From an uncultured Oscillospiraceae bacterium (GTDB lineage: Bacteria > Bacillota > Clostridia > Oscillospirales > Oscillospiraceae): 64,000 bases of DNA. The stretch's first letter is position 1. The number at the start of each line of letters is the position of its first letter. Positions 39,513 to 47,443 of the stretch are shown here, piece after piece. Made by a program: the position numbers and the translations under genes. The DNA lies in assembly GCA_947581795.1 (NCBI GenBank), contig CANPVS010000009.1:1-64000 (forward strand). The letters are read 5' to 3'. The notes below the pieces were generated by a model that did no database searches, was not told the DNA's origin, and worked only from the letters and a program-made list of their open reading frames with translations.

Positions 39513-39881
39513 GTGACCCGGCAGAGACAGCTCATCTACGACATCATCATGGCCGAACCGGAGCACCGGACGGCGGAGGAGATATACGACCTGGCCAGGG
39601 CGCAGATGCCCTCCCTGGCCCGGGGCACCGTGTACCGCAACCTGGGCCTGCTGGTGGGAGAGGGACAGATCGGGAAGCTGGAGATGCCCGACGCCCCCGC
39701 CCGGTATGACCGGGAGCGCCGCCCCCATCCCCATCTGGTGTGCCAGAAGTGCGGAAAGGTGGAGGACCTTACCATGCCTGACGACCTGCTCCGCCCCTTC
39801 GCCCTGTCCCTGGGGGAGGACATCACCGGCTATGAGCTGAAGCTCTACCACATCTGCCCGGCCTGCCGGAAGCGGGCATGA
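39513..39881 (+). CDS. Fur-family transcriptional regulator, PerR-like
   Basis: 122 aa, GTG start with AAAAGGCGGTGAG upstream. The winged helix is TAEEIYDLARAQMPSLARGTVYRNLGLLVGEG. The regulatory metal region is RPHPHLVCQKCGKVEDL, with the HxH, CxxC and Asp arrangement seen in PerR. The second structural zinc pair CPAC is near the C-terminus. Metal and peroxide sensing is inferred; Fur or Zur cannot be excluded. The palindrome directly after the -10 box is its probable operator. Confidence 0.88.
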   Translation: MTRQRQLIYDIIMAEPEHRTAEEIYDLARAQMPSLARGTVYRNLGLLVGEGQIGKLEMPDAPARYDRERRPHPHLVCQKCGKVEDLTMPDDLLRPFALSLGEDITGYELKLYHICPACRKRA

Positions 39882-39911
39882 CCCGCCCGTAACGGCATAT
39901 ACTGTAAAGGT

Positions 39912-39940
39912 AAATAGCCGCCCCCGCCGGGCGGCTATTT
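39912..39940 (+). terminator. Terminator of the Fur/PerR gene
   Basis: 11-bp stem AAATAGCCGCC/GGCGGCTATTT with a 7-nt loop and TTGG. Confidence 0.75.
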
Positions 39941-39965
39941 TGGACGACGAAAGCGAGGGCGCTCC

Positions 39966-40787
39966 ATGAAGAACATGTCCAAAATGGATAAGCTGCGCTG
40001 GGCCCTGGGCGAATACGGCCGCACCAACCTGTGGCTGTACGCCACCAGCGGGGCTTATTACCTGTTCTTCTCCCTGGGCCCCCTGCTGGTGATCCTGCTG
40101 GGCCTGCTGCCCTACATGCCCTTCACCGAGGAGGCGCTGATGGACGCGGTGCTGGGCTACGCGCCCGGTCCTTTTCGGGAGCTCATAGAGGGCCTGGTGG
40201 ACGGGCTGTACGCCGGCTCCACAACGGCCATCGGCGTGGGCGCTTTGGTGGAGCTTTGGTCCGCCGGGAAGGTGTTCAGCCTCATCCTGCGCACCATCGA
40301 GCAGATCTACGACGGTCAGACCCATGGCAGTTTCCTGCGCCGCCGTCTTCTGGGCGCGGTCTATACCCTCGCTCTGATCGTGCTCATCCTGGGCAACATG
40401 ATCCTGCTGTTCATGGGCGAGAAGATACTGGACTCCATCGGGCTCATGTCCAAGTGGTCTGCACTGTGGACCCTGCTCATCCGGGGCCGGGAGATATTCT
40501 TTTTCCTGGTGGTGACGGCGGTGAACGCCCTGCTTTTCGCCCACGTGCCCCAGCGGAAGCTGAGCTATATCCTGCAGCTGCCCGGCGCGGCCTTCTCCGC
40601 GGCGGCCTGGCTCATCTTCTCCCACATCTACTCCTGGGCCGTGTCCAGCTTCGGGTTCTACAGCATCTACGGCGGCCTGGCCGTGGTCATCATCTCCCTG
40701 TTCTGGATGTACGCGTCGCTGTTTCTGCTGTTCCTCGGCGCCTGGCTCAACACCCTCATCGAAAAGTGGCCGCTGCTGGAACAATGA
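39966..40787 (+). CDS. YihY/BrkB family inner membrane protein
   Basis: 273 aa polytopic protein with about six helices: AYYLFFSLGPLLVILLGLLP, YTLALIVLILGNMILLFMGE, EIFFFLVVTAVNALLF, AAFSAAAWLIFSHIYSWAVS and VVIISLFWMYASLFLLFLGAWLN are the clear ones. The final NTLIE segment is typical of the family. Once annotated as RNase BN, this is no longer accepted; function unknown. Starts behind GGGCGCTCC, a weak site. Terminator follows directly. Confidence 0.88.
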   Translation: MKNMSKMDKLRWALGEYGRTNLWLYATSGAYYLFFSLGPLLVILLGLLPYMPFTEEALMDAVLGYAPGPFRELIEGLVDGLYAGSTTAIGVGALVELWSAGKVFSLILRTIEQIYDGQTHGSFLRRRLLGAVYTLALIVLILGNMILLFMGEKILDSIGLMSKWSALWTLLIRGREIFFFLVVTAVNALLFAHVPQRKLSYILQLPGAAFSAAAWLIFSHIYSWAVSSFGFYSIYGGLAVVIISLFWMYASLFLLFLGAWLNTLIEKWPLLEQ

Positions 40788-40799
40788 AATTGAATAAAG

Positions 40800-40836
40800 A
40801 AGCGCGGTCCTGTAAAAGCAAGCCCGCGCTTTTTCT
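40800..40836 (+). terminator. Terminator of the YihY-like gene
   Basis: AAGCGCGG/CCGCGCTT stem with a 16-nt loop, then TTTTTC. Confidence 0.65.
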
Positions 40837-40863
40837 TAGCATGAAGTATAATCTGTCATAGCT

Positions 40864-40894
40864 TGACATATAGTATTATATATGATACTATATG
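40864..40894 (+). promoter_or_regulatory. Promoter and operator of the toxin-antitoxin pair
   Basis: TTGACA (40864-40869... -35), 17-bp spacer, TACTAT (-10). A perfect 10-bp palindrome CATATAGTAT-N8-ATACTATATG (40867-40894) spans both boxes, as expected for autorepression by an antitoxin complex. Confidence 0.8.
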
Positions 40895-40911
40895 TCCGGG
40901 AGGAACCGGCC

Positions 40912-41166
40912 ATGGAAATAAGACTGGAAAAACAGCCGCAAAAGTACCTGGCATCGGCCGACGCGGCGACACGGAAGAAACTGGAGAAAGCGCTCGACGG
41001 CATTACACGGCTGGAGGGCAATATTGTAAAGCTGGGCGGCACAAAAAACATGTTTCGGTGTAAAATAGACCACTACCGCATCATATTTTCCTACAGCGGC
41101 GGTCAGATCATCGTCGTAGAGACGATAGACGCCCGCACAAACATCAAGTACAGGAGGTTCAAATAA
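40912..41166 (+). CDS. RelE/ParE-superfamily toxin
   Basis: 84 aa from the ATG at 40912 (GGAGG upstream). The compact fold is visible as EIRLEKQPQKYLASADAATRKKLEKALDGI, GNIVKLGGTKNMFRCKIDHYRIIFSY and a C-terminal strand ending NIKYRRFK. The KxxxxxxRxRxxxYRxxF pattern is that of RelE-type ribosome-dependent RNases or ParE-type gyrase toxins. Toxin precedes antitoxin and they share one base (TAATG). A palindromic operator covers the promoter. Confidence 0.88.
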   Translation: MEIRLEKQPQKYLASADAATRKKLEKALDGITRLEGNIVKLGGTKNMFRCKIDHYRIIFSYSGGQIIVVETIDARTNIKYRRFK

Positions 41167-41417
41167 TGGATGCTGCTGAATTTGAGAAAAAACTGAACGC
41201 CCTCCCCGTGGAGGAGCCAGACGAAATAGACAAAGCCATGTTGGCCGACGCCGCGACCATCAACGATGGGACTACCATCCCGCTGGAAGACCTGGAGGAA
41301 TATAGTGGAAAGCTGGTCCTTCGGATACCCAGAAGCCTCCACAAGTCGCTGAAAGAGGCCGCCGCCGCCGAGGGCGTGAGTCTCAACCAGTATATGCTCT
41401 ATAAGCTGGCGCGATAA
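41166..41417 (+). CDS. HicB-like ribbon-helix-helix antitoxin
   Basis: 83 aa, acidic N-terminus (toxin-binding candidate) followed by the RHH segment SGKLVLRIPRSLHKSLKEAA and EGVSLNQYMLYKLA. Translationally coupled to the upstream RelE-like toxin. It should neutralise the toxin and, by the RHH, bind the palindrome at 40867-40894. The pairing RelE toxin with a HicB-type RHH antitoxin is a known Firmicutes combination. Confidence 0.85.
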   Translation: MDAAEFEKKLNALPVEEPDEIDKAMLADAATINDGTTIPLEDLEEYSGKLVLRIPRSLHKSLKEAAAAEGVSLNQYMLYKLAR

Positions 41418-41438
41418 GAAAAAGCAAAAGAATAGATG

Positions 41439-41464
41439 CCCGGACCTGAAAAATCAGGTCCGGG
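41439..41464. terminator. Terminator between convergent genes
   Basis: Perfect 11-bp stem CCCGGACCTGA/TCAGGTCCGGG with a 4-nt loop, between the TA pair (+) and the P-type ATPase (-). Confidence 0.7.
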
Positions 41465-41478
41465 TCGCTCTATCTCAT

Positions 41479-43320
41479 TCACTTGCTCCGTAACATTCTC
41501 CCCGAGTTCAATATCGCGATGACGGCCACGCCCACGTCGGCGAACACCGCCTCCCACATGGAGGCAAGACCAAAGGCGCCCAGGATGAGGAACAGAGCCT
41601 TCACCCCCAGAGCGAACACGATGTTCTCCCGGACGATGCGGCTGCACTTGCGGGCCACGTCCATGGCCACGGCAAGCTTCCCCAGATCGTCGTCCATGAG
41701 CACCACGTCCGCCGCCTCCAATGCCGCGTCGGAGCCCATGGCCCCCATGGCCACGCCCACGTCCGCCCGGCTCAGCACCGGCGCGTCGTTGACGCCGTCG
41801 CCCACATAGGCCAAGGCGTCCTTGGGGTCCTTTTTCGCCAGGATGGCCTCCAGGCAGTCCACCTTGTCCCCGGGCAGGAGCCCGCCGTGGACCTCGTCCA
41901 GGCCCAGCTGGGCCCCCACCGCGTCGCCCACGGACTGGGCGTCGCCGGTGAGCATGACGGTGCGGATGCCCCGGTCCTTCAACTCCCGGATGGCGGCGGG
42001 GGTAGAGTCCTTCACCCCGTCGGCGATGAGGATATGGCCCAGATACTTCCCCGCCCGGGCCACATGGACCACCGTGCCGGCGGCGCTGTCCTCAGGAGCC
42101 GTGAGGCCCTGGGCCGCCATGAGCCGCCGGTTGCCGGCGGCCACGGCTGCGCCGTCCACCAGGGCGGTGACGCCCTGGCCGGCGGTCTCGGCCACGTCAG
42201 ATACCCGGGCCGGGTCGGCGGGCTTTCCGTAGGCCCGCAGCAGGGACAGGGCGATGGGGTGGGTGGAATACTGCTCCGCCAGAGCGGCGCATTCCAGAAG
42301 CCCGGCCTCGGTCACGCCCGGCTCCGGATGGACAGAGGCCACCTCGAACTCGCCCTTGGTGAGGGTGCCGGTCTTGTCGAACACGGCGATCTTCACCTGG
42401 GCCAGCTTCTCCAGGTAGTTGCCGCCCTTCACCAGGATGCCCCGGCGGGACGCCCCGCCGATGCCCCCGAAGAAGGCCAGGGGGATGGATATGACCAGGG
42501 CGCAGGGGCAGCTGATCACCAGGAAGATCAGCGCCCGATGGACCCAGGTGGACCAGCCGCCCACGAAAAGCGGCGGGAGCACGGCCAGGCACACCGCGCT
42601 GAGCACCACGGCGGGGGTGTAGACCCGGGCGAAGCGGGTGATGAAGTTCTCCGCCTTCGCCTTCTTGCTGGCGGCGTTCTCCACCAGCTCCAGGATCTTC
42701 GCCACGGTGCTCTCCCCGAAGGGCTTGGTGACCCGGACGGTCAGCAGGCCGGACAGGTTCACGCACCCGGACACGATCTCGTCCCCCTCGGCCACCCGCC
42801 GGGGCACGCTCTCGCCGGTGAGGGCGGCGGTATCCAATGTGGAGGCGCCGGTGAGCACCACCCCGTCCAGGGGCACCTTCTCGCCGGGCCTGATCTGGAT
42901 GATGTCGCCCACCTGGACCTCGTCCGGGTCCACCTCCACGAAGGCGCCGTCCCGCTCCACGCTGGCGGTGTCGGGGCGGATATCCATGAGGGAGACGATA
43001 GACTTGCGGCTCTGGCCCACGGCGTGGGTCTGGAACAGCTCGCCCACCTGATAAAAGAGCATGACACCCACGGCCTCGGAATATTCTCCTAAGGCAAGGG
43101 CCCCCACGGTGGCCAGGGCCATGAGGAAGTTCTCGTCGAACACCTGCCCGTGGGCGATGTTCCGCACCGCCTTCCACAGCACGTCCCAGCCCACGACGGC
43201 GTAGGGCACCAGATAGGCCGCCAGGGCGATATACCCCTCCGGCTTCCAAATGCTCACCGCAATGAGCAGCGCCCCGGCAACCAGGATGCGGGCCAGGGCC
43301 TTCTTTTCCTTACGGGTCAC
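41479..43320 (-). CDS. Heavy-metal P1B-type ATPase (Cd/Zn/Pb exporter)
   Basis: 613 aa, GTG start. The actuator TGES motif is in DTAALTGESVPRR, the metal-site helix is VISCPCALVISIPL, the phosphorylation site is VFDKTGTLTKGEFE, and the ATP-domain HP is in STHPIAL. GDGVNDAPVLSRADVGVAMG completes the hinge. CPC with a ZntA/CadA-like C-terminus suggests Zn/Cd/Pb. It lacks an N-terminal HMA domain; a separate HMA protein is encoded just upstream, so the domain has been split off. Under ArsR-type control. Confidence 0.92.
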   Translation of the reverse strand: MTRKEKKALARILVAGALLIAVSIWKPEGYIALAAYLVPYAVVGWDVLWKAVRNIAHGQVFDENFLMALATVGALALGEYSEAVGVMLFYQVGELFQTHAVGQSRKSIVSLMDIRPDTASVERDGAFVEVDPDEVQVGDIIQIRPGEKVPLDGVVLTGASTLDTAALTGESVPRRVAEGDEIVSGCVNLSGLLTVRVTKPFGESTVAKILELVENAASKKAKAENFITRFARVYTPAVVLSAVCLAVLPPLFVGGWSTWVHRALIFLVISCPCALVISIPLAFFGGIGGASRRGILVKGGNYLEKLAQVKIAVFDKTGTLTKGEFEVASVHPEPGVTEAGLLECAALAEQYSTHPIALSLLRAYGKPADPARVSDVAETAGQGVTALVDGAAVAAGNRRLMAAQGLTAPEDSAAGTVVHVARAGKYLGHILIADGVKDSTPAAIRELKDRGIRTVMLTGDAQSVGDAVGAQLGLDEVHGGLLPGDKVDCLEAILAKKDPKDALAYVGDGVNDAPVLSRADVGVAMGAMGSDAALEAADVVLMDDDLGKLAVAMDVARKCSRIVRENIVFALGVKALFLILGAFGLASMWEAVFADVGVAVIAILNSGRMLRSK

Positions 43321-43333
43321 AGCCCCCGCCCCC

Positions 43334-43555
43334 TCACTTCAGGATGATCCTGCAGTCGGGCTCCACCTTTTTGCAGCACTTGACCACCTGCTGCATGATG
43401 TCGTCGAAGCGGGCGTCGTCCGCGTCGATGGTCATCTTCTGGGTGAGGAAGCTCACGGTGGCGTCGGCGACGCCGTCCAGCTTCTTGATGGCGTCCTCCA
43501 TCTTCCGGGCGCAGTTGGCGCAGTCCAGGTCCTCCAGCTTGTAAGACTTTTTCAT
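43334..43555 (-). CDS. Stand-alone heavy-metal-associated (HMA) domain protein
   Basis: 73 aa. KKSYKLEDLDCANCARKMEDAIKKLDGV carries the CxxC metal site at residues 12-15, followed by the ferredoxin-like fold with DATVSFLTQKMTI. Likely hands Zn/Cd to the P-type ATPase encoded directly downstream, which has no HMA of its own. A C-terminal CC pair (VKCCKKVEPDC) could add metal ligands. Confidence 0.9.
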   Translation of the reverse strand: MKKSYKLEDLDCANCARKMEDAIKKLDGVADATVSFLTQKMTIDADDARFDDIMQQVVKCCKKVEPDCRIILK

Positions 43556-43595
43556 GATGTATATCTCCTCTCAAATATAATACACTTTCCTCTTC

Positions 43596-43704
43596 GGCCC
43601 CCTCTGACGAGGGGGCTGTCGGCGGAGCCGACTGGGGGAGAGAAATAGTCTGTCTCTCCCTCCGTCGCGGCTGTCGCCGCGCCACCTCCCTCGTCAGAGG
43701 GAGG
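43596..43704. repeat. Dispersed paired palindromic repeat, copy 5
   Basis: Complete pair: GGCCCCCTCTGACGAGGGGGCTGTCG...GACTGGGGGAGAGA, 8 nt, TCTCTCCCTCCGTC...GCCACCTCCCTCGTCAGAGGGAGGC. It lies inside the metal-resistance operon between the arsR-type gene and the HMA gene. Confidence 0.85.
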
Positions 43705-43717
43705 CGCTGGGGAGGCG

Positions 43718-44083
43718 TCATTCCTCCACGTGTTCCATGCCCTGGGCGATGAGCGTTCTCACGTGGTCGTCGGCCAGGGAGTAGAATACGGTCTTGCCCT
43801 CTTTCCGGGGCTTCACCAGGCGGCCGGACTTCAGCACCCGCAGCTGGTGGCTCACCGCGGATTGGGTCAGGCCCAGCAACTGGGCGATGTCGCACACGCA
43901 GAGCTCCGCCTCGAACAGGGCGTAGAGGATCTTGATCCGGGTGGAGTCCCCGAAGACCTTGAAAAGCTCCGCCAGGTCGTAGAGCTTCTCGTCCGCGGGC
44001 ATCTCCGAGAGCACCCGCTCCACCGTGGCCTCGTGGACGCACAGAAAGCCGCACCGCTCGATGATGTCGTTCATGTCCGCCAT
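43718..44083 (-). CDS. ArsR/SmtB-family metal-sensing repressor
   Basis: 121 aa from the ATG at 44083. The winged helix is GLTQSAVSHQLRVLKSGRLV. Both family metal sites are visible: ELCVCDIAQ in alpha-3 (the CadC Cd/Pb-type CxC) and DDHVRTLIAQGMEHVEE in alpha-5 (D-x-H-x10-H-x2-E, the SmtB/CzrA zinc site). This suggests a sensor of Cd/Pb and Zn. It represses the efflux operon through the palindrome just upstream. Confidence 0.93.
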   Translation of the reverse strand: MADMNDIIERCGFLCVHEATVERVLSEMPADEKLYDLAELFKVFGDSTRIKILYALFEAELCVCDIAQLLGLTQSAVSHQLRVLKSGRLVKPRKEGKTVFYSLADDHVRTLIAQGMEHVEE

Positions 44084-44103
44084 GATCCGTCCCCCTTTTC
44101 GCA

Positions 44104-44153
44104 AACATATGAATTGTTGTTCATATGTTATCATATGCATCTGCATCTGTCAA
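44104..44153 (-). promoter_or_regulatory. Promoter and ArsR-type operator of the metal-efflux operon
   Basis: Minus strand: TTGACA (44148-44153), 17-bp spacer, TAACAT (44125-44130). The perfect palindrome AACATATGAA-N6-TTCATATGTT (44104-44129) starts at the -10. Typical of ArsR/SmtB operators. Confidence 0.85.
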
Positions 44154-44268
44154 GGCCACGGCGCATATTTTTTCCTGTCGCCCGCCATTTGCCAGGGCAC
44201 TTGATTTTTCCCGAAAAACATGGCACTATTATATGATGTAACAAATAAACGGAACAGGAGGAGAGGAT

Positions 44269-45837
44269 ATGCCCGACAAAGAGCCCGTTTCCCGCAATAC
44301 GAAGCCCCGGCGCGGAGTTTTCAGCGTCGTGTTCGGCCGCGGCGCCGTGGCGGCCATATTGGTGCTGATCCAGTTCTTCTTCCTGTTCGTGCTCTTCTTC
44401 CGGCTGCAGCGGTCCAGCATTTATCTGTCCTGGGCGGTGAGCCTGTTGGCGGGGCTGTTTCTGGTGTATCTGCTCAACACCGGCTCCGAATCCACCATCA
44501 AGCTGACCTGGTGCGTCATCATCGCCCTGGTGCCGGTGTTCGGGGTGCTCCTGTATCTTTTCATCTCCTTCGATTTCGGCCACCGAGCGGAGCAGCGCAT
44601 CTTCCGGGTCCAGGTGGCGGAGAGCGCCCCCTATATGCCCGCCCAGACCGAGCTCATGGAGCGGCTCAAAGAAGCGGAGCCGGAGCTCTACCCTCTGGCG
44701 GTGTACGCCGCCCGGCGCAACGGCTTCGCCGTGTATGAGAACACCGCCGCCCGGTACTTCCCCCAGGGGGAGGACAAATACGCCGCCATGCTGGAGGAGC
44801 TGGAGAAGGCGAAGGAATTCATCTTCCTGGAGTACTTCATCGTGGAAGAGGGAGAGATGTGGGACGCGGTGCTGGACATCCTGGCCCGGAAGGTCCGGGA
44901 GGGCGTGGACGTGCGGATGCTCTACGACGGCACCTGCTCCCTGCTGCGCCTGCCGGCCAGCTATCCTAAAAAGCTCCGGGCCCTGGGCATCCAGTGCAAG
45001 GTCTTTGCCCCCATCCGGCCCTTCATCTCCACCAGCTACAACAACCGGGACCACCGGAAGATTCTGGTCATCGACGGAAAGGTGGGCTTCACCGGCGGGG
45101 TGAACCTGGCGGACGAGTACATCAACCGCCGGGAGAAGTTCGGCCACTGGAAGGACGCCGCCGTCATGCTCTCCGGCGACGGGGTGCGCAGCATGACCCT
45201 CATGTTCCTGCGGCTGTGGAACGCCGGGGAGAAGGTGCAGGAGTACGCCCCCTATCTCAACGATCCCACGCCCCCTGCCAATGACAGCCAGGGCTACGTG
45301 ATCCCCTACGGGGACAGCCCGATGGACGACGAGCGCACCGGGGAGATGGTCTACCTGCACATGATCAACACCGCCCGGGAGTACGTGTATATCATGACCC
45401 CCTATCTCATCCTGGACGGGGAGATGGCCACCGCCATCACCTTCGCCGCCCACCGGGGGGTGGACGTGCGGATCATCCTGCCCGGCATCCCGGACAAGAA
45501 GTACGCCAACCTCCTGGCCAAGGGCCACTACAAGGCCCTCACCGAGGCGGGGGTAAAGCTCTACGAATACACCCCCGGCTTTATCCATTCCAAGGTGTTT
45601 TTGGCCGACGGCGTCTCCGCCGTGGTGGGCACCATCAACCTGGACTACCGGAGCCTCTACATGAACTTCGAGTGCGCCGCGTACCTCTACAAGTCCCCGG
45701 CCCTGCCGGATATCCTCAAAGACTTCGAGGACACCTTCCCCCAGTGCCGGGCCGTCACCATGGAGACGGTAAAGAATATGAAGCTCTCCACCCGGCTGGC
45801 CGCGGCCCTTCTGCGGGTCGCCGCCCCCCTCATGTGA
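44269..45837 (+). CDS. cls: Cardiolipin synthase (phospholipase D family)
   Basis: 522 aa. Two N-terminal helices (VAAILVLIQFFFLFVLFF and WAVSLLAGLFLVYLL), a third (LTWCVIIALVPVFGVLLYLF), then two PLD domains. HKD motifs are NRDHRKILVIDGKVGFTGG and FIHSKVFLADGVSAVVGT, the first with His-x-Lys-x4-Asp. Joins two phosphatidylglycerols into cardiolipin in the membrane. ClsA-like bacterial form. GGAGGAGAGG precedes the ATG. Confidence 0.92.
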   Translation: MPDKEPVSRNTKPRRGVFSVVFGRGAVAAILVLIQFFFLFVLFFRLQRSSIYLSWAVSLLAGLFLVYLLNTGSESTIKLTWCVIIALVPVFGVLLYLFISFDFGHRAEQRIFRVQVAESAPYMPAQTELMERLKEAEPELYPLAVYAARRNGFAVYENTAARYFPQGEDKYAAMLEELEKAKEFIFLEYFIVEEGEMWDAVLDILARKVREGVDVRMLYDGTCSLLRLPASYPKKLRALGIQCKVFAPIRPFISTSYNNRDHRKILVIDGKVGFTGGVNLADEYINRREKFGHWKDAAVMLSGDGVRSMTLMFLRLWNAGEKVQEYAPYLNDPTPPANDSQGYVIPYGDSPMDDERTGEMVYLHMINTAREYVYIMTPYLILDGEMATAITFAAHRGVDVRIILPGIPDKKYANLLAKGHYKALTEAGVKLYEYTPGFIHSKVFLADGVSAVVGTINLDYRSLYMNFECAAYLYKSPALPDILKDFEDTFPQCRAVTMETVKNMKLSTRLAAALLRVAAPLM

Positions 45838-45851
45838 GAAAGGAACCGTAT

Positions 45852-45902
45852 ATGATCGTTTTACCGCTTGCCATCGTCTCCGCTCCATGCAAGGCCGACT
45901 AG
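45852..45902 (+). CDS. 16-residue leader peptide of the MFS exporter
   Basis: MIVLPLAIVSAPCKAD, with GAAAGGAAC upstream. Its last codons form the 5' arm of hairpin A in the downstream control region. A stalled ribosome would block that hairpin. Role as a sensing leader peptide is inferred from position and structure. Confidence 0.65.
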   Translation: MIVLPLAIVSAPCKAD

Positions 45903-46013
45903 GATAGGGGCTGCATGGAGCGATATAGCTGACGGGAGGCGAACACACATCAGCTATTCCTATCCTGCCGGCTTTGCTTCTCTGACCTACACAAGATCAA
46001 AAAGGAGCAAAGC
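45881..46013 (+). promoter_or_regulatory. Leader-peptide attenuator of the MFS exporter
   Basis: Hairpin A: CGCTCCATGCA/TGCATGGAGCG (45881-45922), 11 bp. Hairpin B: ATAGCTGA/TCAGCTAT (45925-45957). Alternative pairing AGGATAGG (45901-45908) with CCTATCCT (45959-45966) competes with both. Hairpin D: GCTTTGCT (45971-45978) with AGCAAAGC (46006-46013) covers the exporter's Shine-Dalgarno. Mutually exclusive folds of this kind fit translational attenuation. Confidence 0.65.
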
Positions 46014-46015
46014 AA

Positions 46016-47314
46016 ATGAACAGAATATCCCGGGGCCTCAAGGATATGGGGCCCTTTCTTCTCCTGTGGAGCACCCAGGCCCTCTCCGGGCTGGGCAGCG
46101 CCATGACCAGTTACGCCCTGGTGCTCTGGTCCTACGGCGAGCACGGCTCGGCCCTTCGCACCGCCCTTTTGATGGTGTGCTCCTACACGCCCTATGTGGT
46201 GTGCAGCGTCTTCGCCGGGGCTCTCTCGGACCGGTGGGACAAAAAACGCACCATGCTCTGCTGCGACGGTCTGGCCGCGGCGGGCACCATGGCGGTGGCC
46301 CTGCTGCTGCGTACAGGCCGCCTCCAGGTGGGGCATCTCTATCTCATCAACGCCCTCATGGGCCTGATGAACACGGTCCAGCAGCCCGCCTCAGAGGTGG
46401 CTGTGACCCTGCTGCTGCCGGAGAAATACTACCAGCGGGCCGGGGGCCTGAGCCAGCTTTCCCAGTCCGTGACCAGCCTCCTCACGCCCCTTCTCACCAC
46501 GGCGGTGATGGGCCTTTGGGGCATGGGCGCGGTGCTGGTCACAGACCTGGCCACCTTCCTTCTCGCGGCGCTGGCGCTGCTCTTCTTCATCCGCATTCCC
46601 TCAGCCCCCAGCGCCGGGGAGAAGCGGGAGAGTCTGTGGAAAGAGGCGGGCGAGGGGCTCGCCTATCTGCGCCGGGAGCCGGGCGTCGCCCACATGATCG
46701 TCTTTCTCGCCGCCGTCAATCTGGTGGCGTCCATGTACGACGCCGCCTTCCCCGCCATGCTCCTGTCCCGGTCCGGCGGCGGACAGCGTGTCATGGGCCT
46801 GGTGAGCGCCGCGGCGGGTCTCGCCACTTTGATGGGCAGCATTCTGGCCGCGGCCCTGCCCGCGCCGAAGCGCCGGGTCCCGGTGATCTGGTGGTGCCTG
46901 CTGTTCTCCCTGGGCACGGAGAACTTCCTCCTGGCCTTCGGAAAGAGCCCGGCGGCGTGGTGCCTGGGGTCCTTTCTCGGCTGGGCGCCTATCCCCCTTA
47001 TGAACGCCGACATGAGCGCCCTGTTCCGGCTGCGCATTCCCCTGGCCGTCCAGGGCCGGGTCTACGCCGTGCGCAACTCCCTGCAGTTTTTCACCATCCC
47101 CGCCGGGTACCTGCTGGGCGGGGCGCTGGTGGACCGGGTGTTCGAGCCCTACATGGCCGGACCGGGGGCGGACGCCCTGCCGGCGGTCCTCTTCGGCACA
47201 GGCAAGGGCAGCGGCGCGGCCATGTTTTTCGCCCTTCTGGGCGTGCTGGGCGTGAGCGTGTGCCTCTGCTTCCGGCGGGACAGGGCCATGGAACATTTGG
47301 ACGAAACAGAATAA
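46016..47314 (+). CDS. MFS exporter, MefA/MFS_3-like drug efflux candidate
   Basis: 432 aa with about 12 helices. The N-terminus (DMGPFLLLWSTQALSGLGSAMTSYALVLWSYGE), motif A (AGALSDRWDKKRTMLCCDGL) and VTLLLPEKYYQRAGGLSQLSQSVTSLLTPLLTTAVM match the MefA/MFS_3 family of macrolide-type exporters. A 16-codon leader ORF and alternative hairpins precede it, which supports antibiotic-inducible expression. Substrate not determinable from sequence. Strong terminator follows. Confidence 0.82.
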   Translation: MNRISRGLKDMGPFLLLWSTQALSGLGSAMTSYALVLWSYGEHGSALRTALLMVCSYTPYVVCSVFAGALSDRWDKKRTMLCCDGLAAAGTMAVALLLRTGRLQVGHLYLINALMGLMNTVQQPASEVAVTLLLPEKYYQRAGGLSQLSQSVTSLLTPLLTTAVMGLWGMGAVLVTDLATFLLAALALLFFIRIPSAPSAGEKRESLWKEAGEGLAYLRREPGVAHMIVFLAAVNLVASMYDAAFPAMLLSRSGGGQRVMGLVSAAAGLATLMGSILAAALPAPKRRVPVIWWCLLFSLGTENFLLAFGKSPAAWCLGSFLGWAPIPLMNADMSALFRLRIPLAVQGRVYAVRNSLQFFTIPAGYLLGGALVDRVFEPYMAGPGADALPAVLFGTGKGSGAAMFFALLGVLGVSVCLCFRRDRAMEHLDETE

Positions 47315-47319
47315 CCTTC

Positions 47320-47350
47320 GCGGGGCCGGGTTTTCGGCCCCGCTTTTTTT
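47320..47350 (+). terminator. Terminator of the MFS gene
   Basis: GCGGGGCC/GGCCCCGC stem with an 8-nt loop, then TTTTTTT. Confidence 0.9.
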
Positions 47351-47377
47351 GCGCCGCGCCTGTCCGCACAAACAAGT

Positions 47378-47435
47378 CCCTCTCTGTATAGAATGGAGCG
47401 AGGCAATCAAGCCTCACTGAATTTTACAGAGAGGG
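47378..47435 (+). promoter_or_regulatory. Leader hairpin sequestering the surface-protein ribosome-binding site
   Basis: CCCTCTCTGTA (47378-47388) pairs with TACAGAGAGGG (47425-47435), with an inner GAGGC/GCCTC stem. The 3' arm contains the GAGAGGGG Shine-Dalgarno, so the fold should limit translation. What opens it is unknown. Confidence 0.55.
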
Positions 47436-47443
47436 GTATACAC

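Noticed and set aside
44131-45948. 605-aa minus-strand ORF opposite cls
   Set aside because: Overlaps the complete cardiolipin synthase gene and its composition is that of a shadow frame.
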